Assembly (NCBI RefSeq): GCF_016918855.1
Contig: NZ_JADKYB010000044.1
Coordinates: forward strand, 1 to 34,426
Source of the DNA: Actinacidiphila acididurans
GTDB taxonomy: Bacteria > Actinomycetota > Actinomycetes > Streptomycetales > Streptomycetaceae
Reading direction: 5' to 3'
Length of the DNA: 34,426 bases
The notes under the pieces are model-generated. The model was not told the DNA's origin. It did not search any database and saw only the letters and a program-made list of their open reading frames with translations. Below are positions 16,282 to 23,206 of the stretch, piece after piece. Each line of letters starts with the position of its first letter. The first letter of the stretch is position 1. The translations under genes were made by a program, and so were the position numbers.

Positions 16282-16526
16282 GGGTTCGCCGGGAGTGCCC
16301 TGGGCCCGCCTGGCGGCGGGCGGTTCGCCGGGGATACCCGGGCTGCGGCTGCGCCGCGGGGCTCGCCGGGAGCAGTCAGGGGCGCGGGGAACTGCGCGAC
16401 AAGCCCTCCCCCAGAGCCTTCGGCCTGGGGGTACCCCCAGCCGGTGGCCGGCTGCTCGCGCTGGGGGCACCCCCGGACGGAGTCTGGGGGACCCCGCGTC
16501 CCTGCGGGGGCGCTCCCGGCGAACCC
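16282..16526 (+). repeat. Composite intergenic element with 14-bp terminal inverted repeats (copy 3)
   Basis: GGGTTCGCCGGGAG (16282-16295) and its exact complement CTCCCGGCGAACCC (16513-16526) bound 245 bp. Inside are module C (TGGGCCCGCCTGGCGGCGGG), module A (16379-16405) and the CCCCCAG-AGCCTTCGGC-CTGGGGG hairpin. Related copies occur at 11.9 and 34.2 kb. It lies between two minus-strand genes, carries no gene, and looks MITE-like. Confidence 0.7.
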
Positions 16527-16537
16527 GGGGGGATGTG

Positions 16538-17695
16538 TCAGTCCGAGCCGGAAGAACCCGAGGAGCCGGAAGAAGGGGACGTCGCACGTTCAAGAGCCGT
16601 ACGCGTGTTGGGGCCGTAGACACCGGAAGGGTCGCCGTGGACGCCGTACCAGACCTGGAAGGTCGTGACGGCCTCCTCCGTCTTGTGGTCGAACGTGCCG
16701 TCCGCCCGCCCGTGGTACGCCCAGACCTGGGCGAGACGGCGCTGGAGGTCGGCGACAGCCGGACCCGTGTCGCCGAGCTGGAGGACGGGCGGGGTGGCCG
16801 GAGCCGTGGGGGCCAGCGGCGGCGAGGACGTGCCGGGGGGCGTCGTACCGGGCGAGCCGGGGGCGGACGTGCTCGGGGAGGGGGAGCCGACCGAGCCGGT
16901 GGCGGTGGCCGTCGTCGTGGTGGACGCGGAGGGCGAGGCGGAGGCCGACGGGGAGGCGCTGGGCGTGGAGGTGGTCGTCGGGGCGGGCGAGAAGTGGGTG
17001 GCCGGGGGCGCCGGGTGGGAGGCCGGGGTGGGCAGCTCGGTCGGCAGTTTCACGTCGGGGACGGAGGTCGTCTGGTCCGGCAGCGTCAGGTCGCTGCCTT
17101 TGTCCTCGCTCACCATCTGCCCGGTCACCGCGACCGCGCCCGCGGCCAGGGCCGAGGCGGCGACCGCTGCCGCCGCCACCACGATCCGGCGTCTGCGCCG
17201 CCGGTGCCGGCCCCGTACCGCCGCGGCCTCGTCCTCGTCCGGGTACGGCAGCGCTCCGGCCTCGTGGCCGCCGTCGTCCCCGTAGGGTTCCTGTTCCTGC
17301 GGTGCGGGCAGCAGCCCCAGGTCGGTGCCTACGTTGTCGGTGCTCCACAGCAGGGGTGACAGGACAGCGGTGGGTTCCCCGGGGTCCCCGGCGTCGTCCG
17401 GGTCCGCCTGTGCCGGCGGCAGGACCGCGGTGGGCTCGCCCTGGTCGGCGGAGCCGGAGGCGTCCGGGCCGGGTCCGGCGACGTAGGGGCGTACCCGCAG
17501 CGGGTGGAAGCCCTCCGTCTCCGCGATCTCCTCGGCCCGCAGGGCGGCGAGCTCGGCCGCGCGTCTCTCGCCCGCTTCGGGGTCGGCCTCGCCCGCGCTC
17601 GCGGCCTCTCCCGGGGGCGCGGGCACGCCCGCCCCCGGTTCCGTGCCGAGCGCGGGCGGCTGCTCCACCCCTTCCGGTTGCTGCTGCGGCGCCAC
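16538..17695 (-). CDS. Membrane-anchored peptidoglycan-binding protein
   Basis: A 385-residue protein; GTG at 17695 follows GGGAGGGGA. The N-terminal about 150 residues are acidic and cytoplasmic, with two copies of DxGEPTAVL. A basic patch RGRHRRRRRR precedes one membrane helix (IVVAAAAVAASALAAGAVAVTG). A Ser/Thr/Pro-rich stalk of about 110 residues follows. A PG_binding_1 domain (LQLGDTGPAVADLQRRLAQVW ... DGTFDHKTEEAVTTFQVWYGV ... GVYGPNTRTALE) and a Gly-Ser tail end it. It should sit in the plasma membrane with the domain in the wall. The doubled GEPTAVL motif could be a phosphorylation or interaction site (inference). Confidence 0.88.
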   Translation of the reverse strand: MAPQQQPEGVEQPPALGTEPGAGVPAPPGEAASAGEADPEAGERRAAELAALRAEEIAETEGFHPLRVRPYVAGPGPDASGSADQGEPTAVLPPAQADPDDAGDPGEPTAVLSPLLWSTDNVGTDLGLLPAPQEQEPYGDDGGHEAGALPYPDEDEAAAVRGRHRRRRRRIVVAAAAVAASALAAGAVAVTGQMVSEDKGSDLTLPDQTTSVPDVKLPTELPTPASHPAPPATHFSPAPTTTSTPSASPSASASPSASTTTTATATGSVGSPSPSTSAPGSPGTTPPGTSSPPLAPTAPATPPVLQLGDTGPAVADLQRRLAQVWAYHGRADGTFDHKTEEAVTTFQVWYGVHGDPSGVYGPNTRTALERATSPSSGSSGSSGSD

Positions 17696-17715
17696 TGGGT
17701 CCCCTCCCGCGTTCG

Positions 17716-17731
17716 TTCACCCGTTCGTGAA
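17716..17731. promoter_or_regulatory. Inverted repeat between divergent genes (possible operator)
   Basis: TTCAC-CCGTTC-GTGAA, 5-bp arms, 20 bp upstream of the peptidoglycan-binding gene and in front of the divergent MFS gene. A second weak dyad, ACCG-AACAAA-CGGT, lies near 17833. Confidence 0.3.
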
Positions 17732-17901
17732 GTCAGGGGCGATTATGCCTATCCCGGACGCGGGCGCGCAGCCTGCCCCGTACCGCACGGGGGAACGGGC
17801 CCTGCCCCACCGGCCGCACACCGTAGGTCATAACCGAACAAACGGTGGGAAGATGAAGATCCGGACCTCGGGGGGACAGCCGACGAGGCGAGGAGCGAAC
17901 G

Positions 17902-19977
17902 ATGGACCGGAACACCGGCACCGCGGCCGGTCCGGCAGCGGCGGCGCCGGGCGAGCAGCAGGACAAGCGAGCCGTCCGGGTCGCGATCGGGGCCCTGGCA
18001 CTGGGCCTGCTGCTGGCCTCCCTCGACCAGACCATCGTGTCCACCGCTCTGCCCACCATTGTGAGCGAACTCGGCGGCATCGACCACCTGTCCTGGGTGG
18101 TCACCGCCTACCTGCTGGCCTCGACGGCCGCAACTCCGCTGTGGGGCAAGCTCGGCGACATGTACGGCCGCAAACGGCTGTACCAGGCCGTCATCGTGCT
18201 CTTCCTGATCGGCTCGGCGCTGTGCGGAGTCGCCCGGAACATGCCCGAACTGATCGCGTTCCGGGCGCTGCAGGGCCTGGGCGGCGGCGGGCTGATCGCA
18301 CTGTCGATGGCGATCGTCGGCGACATCGTGCCGCCCCGCGACCGCGGCCGCTACCAGGGCGTGTTCGGCGCGGTGTTCGGCGCCAGCAGCGTGCTCGGGC
18401 CGCTGCTCGGCGGCGTGTTCACCGAACAGCTCTCCTGGCGCTGGGTGTTCTACGTCAACCTGCCGATCGGCGCGGTGGCGCTCGCCGTGATCGCCGCCGT
18501 CCTGCACATCCCGGCCCGCCGCACCGAGCACCGCATCGACTACCTGGGCATGGCGGTGGTGGCCGCGGCCGCGACCTGCCTGGTGCTGGTCACCTCGCTC
18601 GGCGGCACCACCTTGAAGTGGAGTTCGCCCGGCATCATCGGCCTGGCGGTGGCCGGCGTCGTGCTCGTCGTGGTGTTCCTGTTCATCGAGCGGCGTGCCG
18701 AGGAACCCGTGCTGCCGCCGAGGCTGTTCAGGATCCGCACCTTCGCCCTGTGCTCGGCGATCTCCTTCGTGGTCGGCTTCGCCATGTTCGGCGCGATGAC
18801 GTACCTGCCGACCTTCCTCCAGGTGGTGCACGGCTACTCGCCGACCCTGTCCGGCGTCCACATGATCCCGATGGTGCTCGGCCTGCTGGTCGCCTCCACC
18901 GGGTCCGGCCAGATCATCAGCCGCACCGGCCGCTGGAAGGTGTTTCCGGTCATCGGCACCGCGGTCGTCGGCGTGGGGCTCTTGCTGCTGCACCAGCTGG
19001 ACGAGTTCACCGCCACCTGGGTGACCAGTCTGTACTTCGTGATCTTCGGCTTCGGCCTGGGCCTGGTGCTCCAGGTGCTGGTGCTGGCCGTGCAGAACGC
19101 GGTCGGCTACCAGGACCTGGGCACGGCCACCTCCGGTGCCACCTTCTTCCGTTCCATCGGCGCCTCCTTCGGCGTGTCGGTGTTCGGCACGATCTTCACC
19201 AACCAGCTGCGCCACAAGCTCGGCTCGGCGCTGCGCGGGGTGCCGTTGCCGCCCGGCTTGCACCCGGCCTCGCTCCAGGCCGACCCCAAGGCCGTCGCCG
19301 CGCTGCCCGGCCCGGTCAAGACACCCGTGCTGCACGCCTACTCGACCTCGATCACCACGGTGTTCCTGTACGCGGCGCCGGTGGCCTTCGCCGCCTTCGT
19401 CCTGTCCTGGTTCCTCAAGGAGCAGCCGCTGCGCGGCACGGTCAGGGTGCCCGACGGCAGCGAGACGGTCGGCACCAACCCCGTCGAGCGCTCCTCGCTG
19501 GACGAGATCGCCCGCTGCCTGTCCCTGCTGGGCAGCCGGGAGGCCCGCCGCGACCTCTACATCCGCATCACCGCCATGTCCAAGGCGGACATCCATCCGG
19601 CCACGAGCTGGCTGGTGCTGCGGCTGGCCCGGGACGGCGAGGCCGATCCGGTGGAGCTGGCCCGGCACGCCACCGTGCCCGCCGAGATCATCGAGACGGC
19701 CGCGACCGAGGCGGAGACCCGCGGTTACGCCGTACGCGAGGGCAATCCGCTGCGGCTCACCGAGTCCGGCCTCGTCCTCGCCGACCGCCTGATCGAGGCC
19801 CGCCGCTCGGTGCTGGCCGGCCTGCTCGGCGACTGGGACCCCGAACGCCACTCCGAACTGGCCGCGCTGGTCCGCAAGCTCAGCGGCGAACTGTGCGGCG
19901 CCGACACGGACCGTCCGGAAGGTCATCACCGCAACCACGACCGTACGGGTGCGGCCGCCGGCGGCAACGCGCGCTGA
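17902..19977 (+). CDS. DHA2/EmrB-type MFS drug exporter with C-terminal MarR-like domain
   Basis: A 691-residue protein; ATG at 17902. The first about 500 residues are a 14-helix MFS carrier: LDQTIVSTALPTI in helix 1, motif A GKLGDMYGRKR, motif C GAVFGASSVLGPLLGG. This fits proton-driven efflux of drugs or secondary metabolites. The last about 160 residues are soluble and resemble a MarR-type winged helix (HPATSWLVLRLARDGE ... IIETAATEAETRGYAVREGNPLRLTESGLVLADRLIEARRSVLAGLLGDWDP ... LAALVRKLSGEL). DNA binding is not shown, and the tail may instead sense ligand or gate transport. A strong terminator follows 2 bp after the stop. Confidence 0.92.
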   Translation: MDRNTGTAAGPAAAAPGEQQDKRAVRVAIGALALGLLLASLDQTIVSTALPTIVSELGGIDHLSWVVTAYLLASTAATPLWGKLGDMYGRKRLYQAVIVLFLIGSALCGVARNMPELIAFRALQGLGGGGLIALSMAIVGDIVPPRDRGRYQGVFGAVFGASSVLGPLLGGVFTEQLSWRWVFYVNLPIGAVALAVIAAVLHIPARRTEHRIDYLGMAVVAAAATCLVLVTSLGGTTLKWSSPGIIGLAVAGVVLVVVFLFIERRAEEPVLPPRLFRIRTFALCSAISFVVGFAMFGAMTYLPTFLQVVHGYSPTLSGVHMIPMVLGLLVASTGSGQIISRTGRWKVFPVIGTAVVGVGLLLLHQLDEFTATWVTSLYFVIFGFGLGLVLQVLVLAVQNAVGYQDLGTATSGATFFRSIGASFGVSVFGTIFTNQLRHKLGSALRGVPLPPGLHPASLQADPKAVAALPGPVKTPVLHAYSTSITTVFLYAAPVAFAAFVLSWFLKEQPLRGTVRVPDGSETVGTNPVERSSLDEIARCLSLLGSREARRDLYIRITAMSKADIHPATSWLVLRLARDGEADPVELARHATVPAEIIETAATEAETRGYAVREGNPLRLTESGLVLADRLIEARRSVLAGLLGDWDPERHSELAALVRKLSGELCGADTDRPEGHHRNHDRTGAAAGGNAR

Positions 19978-19978
19978 T

Positions 19979-20018
19979 CCGGGTGACCCGGCTCACGCGG
20001 TTCGCCCGGGTCACCCGG
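19979..20018 (+). terminator. Terminator after the MFS gene
   Basis: CCGGGTGACCCGG (19979-19991) pairs with CCGGGTCACCCGG (20006-20018), 13 bp perfect, 14-nt loop. Confidence 0.85.
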
Positions 20019-20165
20019 TTCACCTGGGGCGCTCTCAACTCCCGTACGCCTTCGCCTGTTTGACGTTCGCCGTGCCCTTTTGTGCGCGCCGATCCCGGTC
20101 CCTTTGGGGGGAGTTTGCGGACCGCGCGAGCGGCAAACCGACCGGAGAGAGACGGGAGGCACGTG

Positions 20166-20948
20166 ATGTCCACAGGAGCGGTGGCCGCCGTCGTCGTGGT
20201 GGCCTTGGTGGTGGTCGCGATCGCGGCGGTGGTGATGCTGCGCGGCGGCGCAGGTGCGGGCGGGGCGGTCGGGCTCAAACGGCGGTTCGGGCCCGAGTAC
20301 GAGCGGACGCTCGCCCGGCATGACGGCGACGTCAAAGCGACCCGCAAGGAACTGACCGAACGGGTGCGGAAGTTCAAGGGGCTGGACCGGCCGGCGCTGT
20401 CCGCGCAGGCCCAGGAGCGGTACACCGAGAGCTGGGCGGGCGTGCAGTCCCGGTTCGTCGACGAGCCCGGCCCGGCGGTCAACGAGGCCGACCGGCTGCT
20501 GGCCTCGCTGGCGGCCGAGCGCGGCTTCCCCGGCGCGGACTCGTCCGACCACTTCGACGCCCTTTCGGTGCACCACCCGCACGCCGTCCAGGGCTACCGG
20601 CACGCCCACGGCCTGGCCGAGCGCGGCCCGGCGGGGCAGCACGCGACGGAGGAGCTGCGGCAGGCGCTGCTCGGGGCCCGCGAACTGTTCGACGCGCTGG
20701 TCGCGGAGGTTCGCCCGGCCGGCGACACGGCTGTCCCCGCGCCGCCGGCCGCGCCCGACCGGGAGCCGGCGTCGCTGGAGAAGTCCGGGGCCTCCGCTTC
20801 CGCCTCCGGCGAGGACGAGGCCGAGGGCGCGGGCGAGGCCGTCGGGTCCGGCTCGGGCCGCCGCGGGCAGCTGTCGCAGCGGTTCGCCGCATTGACCGGT
20901 GCCCGGCGCGGCCACGACGACGAGGAAGAGCACCGGCAAGAGGTCTGA
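20166..20948 (+). CDS. Membrane-anchored conserved Streptomyces protein, function unknown (paralogue 1)
   Basis: A 260-residue protein; ATG at 20166 after GGGAGG (GTG one codon upstream is possible). One N-terminal helix (AVAAVVVVALVVVAIAAVVML) is followed by LKRRFGPEYERTLARHDGDVKATRKELTERVRK, a helical domain (YTESWAGVQSRFVDEPGPAVNEADRLLASLAAERGFP, LSVHHPHAVQGYRHAH, ATEELRQALLGARELFDALV) and an acidic/Ser-rich tail. The N-in anchor leaves most of the chain on one membrane face. I recall close relatives in streptomycetes but no function. It shares a domain with the next gene. Confidence 0.75.
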   Translation: MSTGAVAAVVVVALVVVAIAAVVMLRGGAGAGGAVGLKRRFGPEYERTLARHDGDVKATRKELTERVRKFKGLDRPALSAQAQERYTESWAGVQSRFVDEPGPAVNEADRLLASLAAERGFPGADSSDHFDALSVHHPHAVQGYRHAHGLAERGPAGQHATEELRQALLGARELFDALVAEVRPAGDTAVPAPPAAPDREPASLEKSGASASASGEDEAEGAGEAVGSGSGRRGQLSQRFAALTGARRGHDDEEEHRQEV

Positions 20949-21158
20949 GCAGGCCACGCAGGCATGCCTTCGCGGACGACGGAGGGCCCGCGCCCCAAGA
21001 CGGCGCCCCGGGAAGGTGAACCACGGCCCTTCCCGGGGCGCCCTCCGGCCGGGACGCGGCAGGAACGCGGCAGGAACGGTACGGAACGGAATCGCACGGC
21101 GCGGAATCCGCACCGCGCGCAACGGAACGGGACGGACGGCATCCAGGAGATGAGGACC

Positions 21159-21581
21159 ATGAACGGACAGCAGGAACGTACCGGCGAGGGCGCCGAGCCC
21201 CGCACCGCGGAGGACCGGGACGACACGCGGGCTGATCCTTCCGCTGCCGGCGGCGCGGCCGGCGCTTCCGGGGCGGCGGTGGAGCCCCGTACCGAGGTGC
21301 TGCCCGCACGTGCGGACGGGGCGGCGGAGCTGGATCGGCTGGGGCGGCGGATGGAGCGGGCCGTCGGTGGCTTCGTGGACGATCCGCGGCGGGCGGTCAA
21401 GGAGGCCGATGCCGTGCTGGAGGAGGCCGCGGAACGCCTCGCGCGGCTGCTTGCCGAGCGGCGGCGCACTCTGCGGGCGAGCTGGCACGCGGATGACGGG
21501 AGCCGGGCCGATACGGAGGAGCTGCGCGTCGCTCTTACCCGGTACCGGGACATGACCCGTCAGCTTCTTACGGTGGCCTGA
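21159..21581 (+). CDS. Soluble conserved protein, function unknown (paralogue 2)
   Basis: A 140-residue protein; ATG at 21159 with AGGAG 9 nt upstream (an ATG at 21150 would abut the ribosome site). A disordered acidic N-terminal third is followed by a helical domain: LDRLGRRMERAVGGFVDDPRRAVKEADAVLEEAAERLARLLAERRRTL and TEELRVALTRYRDMTRQLL. It aligns with FVDEPGPAVNEADRLL and TEELRQALLGARELFDALV of the preceding gene, so the two are paralogues of a helical module, this one without the membrane anchor. Same strand, 210 bp apart. Confidence 0.7.
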   Translation: MNGQQERTGEGAEPRTAEDRDDTRADPSAAGGAAGASGAAVEPRTEVLPARADGAAELDRLGRRMERAVGGFVDDPRRAVKEADAVLEEAAERLARLLAERRRTLRASWHADDGSRADTEELRVALTRYRDMTRQLLTVA

Positions 21582-21653
21582 GCGGTGGGTGGTACGGAGG
21601 GGTGCGCTCGGGGAGGCTCGGGTCTCGGCCTTGGGGGTCGGGGCCTGCGGGAC

Positions 21654-21720
21654 GAGGGTCCGAAATCGTATATTTACGAGCCTGGCGGCTCACAAATATA
21701 CGGCAGCATTTCGGACCCTC
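21654..21720. repeat. 67-nt AT-rich inverted repeat/hairpin
   Basis: GAGGGTCCGAAAT (21654-21666) and CGTATATTT (21667-21675) pair with ATTTCGGACCCTC (21708-21720) and AAATATACG (21694-21702). A 5-nt bulge GCAGC lies on the right, and a further GAGCC/GGCTC helix caps the loop. In all 27 bp are paired. It lies between a plus-strand gene and the minus-strand ECF operon, so it could end transcription from both sides, but the AT-rich inner stem is unlike other terminators here. Confidence 0.9.
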
Positions 21721-21759
21721 ATCCCTCCGGCCCCTCCCGCTCCGAACCGGGCGAGGGCG

Positions 21760-21990
21760 GCGACGGGCGGTCGTCCCCCGGTCGGCCCGGTGGTCGGTTC
21801 GCCCGGCGGTTCGCCGGTGGGTCCAGTCGTTCCGACGGTCGGTTCGGTGGCCGGTCCGGTGGTCGGTTCGCCGGCGGGTCCGCTGATCGGTCCGGTGGGT
21901 CCGTTCGGGGGGCCAGTGGTTACGGCGGTCGGTCCGGTGGTCCGTCGGGTCGGCGGTCCGGTGGGGTGGTACGGCCTGCTCGGCTGTTCG
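21760..21990. repeat. Degenerate tandem repeat patch (GGTCGGTTCG / GGTCCGGTGG units)
   Basis: Units such as GGTGGTCGGTTCGCC and GGTCCGGTGG recur irregularly, with a 3-bp-based period. Frames on both strands stay open: GPV-rich on the plus strand, collagen-like GPT/GEP triplets on the minus strand. Neither has a convincing start or ribosome site, so I call no gene. With the hairpin this fills the 484 bp between 21581 and 22066. Confidence 0.55.
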
Positions 21991-22065
21991 CTCACCTGGT
22001 GCGGCGGCGGGCGTTTCTTGTGGTCGCTCTCGTCGGGCGGCTCGGGTGAGGGCTGGTGGCTGCGG

Positions 22066-22944
22066 TTACGTGGGGCCCGGCGAGGTGTGTGACGTGGGGT
22101 CTTCGGGTGGGGTGAAGGCGGGGGTGGCGGTGAAGGCGGCGCGGCGGGTGGCGCGGCGCAGGGCGCGCAGGACCGGGGGGCCGAGGGTGAAGGAGAGGAT
22201 CGCGGTCAGGGCGGCGCGGGGGAGGTCCCAGCCCAGGGACGTGGTCAGGCAGTAGGTGGTGAAGCGGGCGAGGTTGGTGGTCAGGGCGGCGTGCGGGTCG
22301 TAGGAGATGTTTGAGGCCAGGCCGGCGATGTAGGGCCAGCCCTGGAGGTTCATGACGGTGCCGTAGCCGATCGCGGAGACGGCACCGTAGGCCGCGAGCA
22401 GGGCGAGTTCGGCGCGGCCGCGCAGGGTGGCGGCGCCGGGCAGGAGTCCGGCGCCGGCCGTGACCCAGCCCATCGCGAGCATCTGGAAGGGCAGCCAGGG
22501 TCCCACTCCGCCGGTCAGCAGGGCCGAGGCGAACATGGTGAGCGCGCCCAATACGAAGCCGAAGCCGGGGCCCAGGACGCGTCCGGACAGCACCATCAGG
22601 AAGAACATCGGCTCGATCCCGGCCGTGCCCGCGCCCAGCGGGCGGAGTGCGGCCCCGGCGGCGGCCAGCATGCCCAGCATCGCCACCGCCTTGGCGTCCA
22701 TCCCGGTGTCCGCGATCGTGGCGATCACCACCGCGACCAGCAGCGGCAGCAGCGCCGCGAACAGCCAGGGTGCGTCTGCGCTGTGCGCCGCCACCGCCGA
22801 GCCGTGCGTCGCCAGCAGCGGCCAGCAGAAGGCGGCGGCCCCGATCGCCGACACCAACGCGAGCGCGACCCCCGACCGCAACCCGACCCGCACCGGTCGC
22901 ACGGCCCCTTCGACGGCACCCGGCCCGACCTTCTCGGCGGTCAC
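22066..22944 (-). CDS. ECF transporter S component (substrate-binding membrane protein)
   Basis: From GTG at 22944, 292 residues; the frame is also open from a GTG at 23145 (359 residues). The chosen GTG overlaps the stop of a 20-codon frame by 4 nt. About six hydrophobic segments are visible, among them GVALALVSAIGAAAFCWPLL, WLFAALLPLLVAVVIATIAD, EPMFFLMVLSGRVLGPGFGFVLGALTMFASALLTGGVGPWLPFQMLAMGWVTAGAGLLPG and ALLAAYGAVSAIGYGTVMNL. GPWLPFQMLAMGW recalls S components of the CbrT/CblT-like type. It is the last gene of the ECF operon. The substrate is unproven. Confidence 0.82.
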   Translation of the reverse strand: MTAEKVGPGAVEGAVRPVRVGLRSGVALALVSAIGAAAFCWPLLATHGSAVAAHSADAPWLFAALLPLLVAVVIATIADTGMDAKAVAMLGMLAAAGAALRPLGAGTAGIEPMFFLMVLSGRVLGPGFGFVLGALTMFASALLTGGVGPWLPFQMLAMGWVTAGAGLLPGAATLRGRAELALLAAYGAVSAIGYGTVMNLQGWPYIAGLASNISYDPHAALTTNLARFTTYCLTTSLGWDLPRAALTAILSFTLGPPVLRALRRATRRAAFTATPAFTPPEDPTSHTSPGPT

Positions 22945-23003
22945 CGCCCGCCCCCATGCGTCCGTACGAACGGCCAGGGCTTCGGTTTCCTCCGCGCGTT
23001 CAC
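22941..23003 (-). CDS. Possible 20-residue coupling peptide b in the ECF operon
   Basis: GTG at 23003 overlaps the stop of the preceding small frame, and its own stop overlaps the S component's GTG (both GTGA). The peptide begins VNARRKPKPWPFVRT. Its first 46 bp nearly repeat the start of the next feature. It may exist only to carry ribosomes between genes, or it may be chance. Confidence 0.3.
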   Translation of the reverse strand: MNARRKPKPWPFVRTHGGGR

Positions 23004-23206
23004 GCCGTGTCTCCGGGTACGTGCTCGGCCTGGTGGACAGCAGTTGTGGTGCGGTCCGTCCGTCGGCTGTCCTGTCGTGGGTCCGGTTGCTGATGCGAGG
23101 TGCTCGGTGGGAGGGCCGGGGTGTCGTGGTCCCGGGCGTCGGCACGCCGGGCGAGCTCAGGCGTCCGTACGAACGGCCACGGCGCCGTCCTCCGCGCCGC
23201 GCTCAC
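23000..23206 (-). CDS. Possible 68-residue small protein a in the ECF operon
   Basis: GTG at 23206 overlaps the stop of the ATPase gene (GTGA), and its stop overlaps the GTG of the 20-codon frame. It begins VSAARRTAPWPFVRT and continues with a polar, disordered sequence rich in Asp, Arg, Thr and Pro. No domain seen. The overlaps at both ends argue for translation; the composition argues against a folded product. Confidence 0.35.
   Translation of the reverse strand: MSAARRTAPWPFVRTPELARRADARDHDTPALPPSTSHQQPDPRQDSRRTDRTTTAVHQAEHVPGDTA

Noticed and set aside
16261..16623. N-terminal extension of the hypothetical protein at 15688-16260
   Set aside because: The extension is the translated repeat element; composition changes sharply at 16260.
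21690..21995. Collagen-like frame of 101 codons on the minus strand
   Set aside because: It ends inside the hairpin, has no convincing start signal, and the open frames on both strands follow from the repeat composition.
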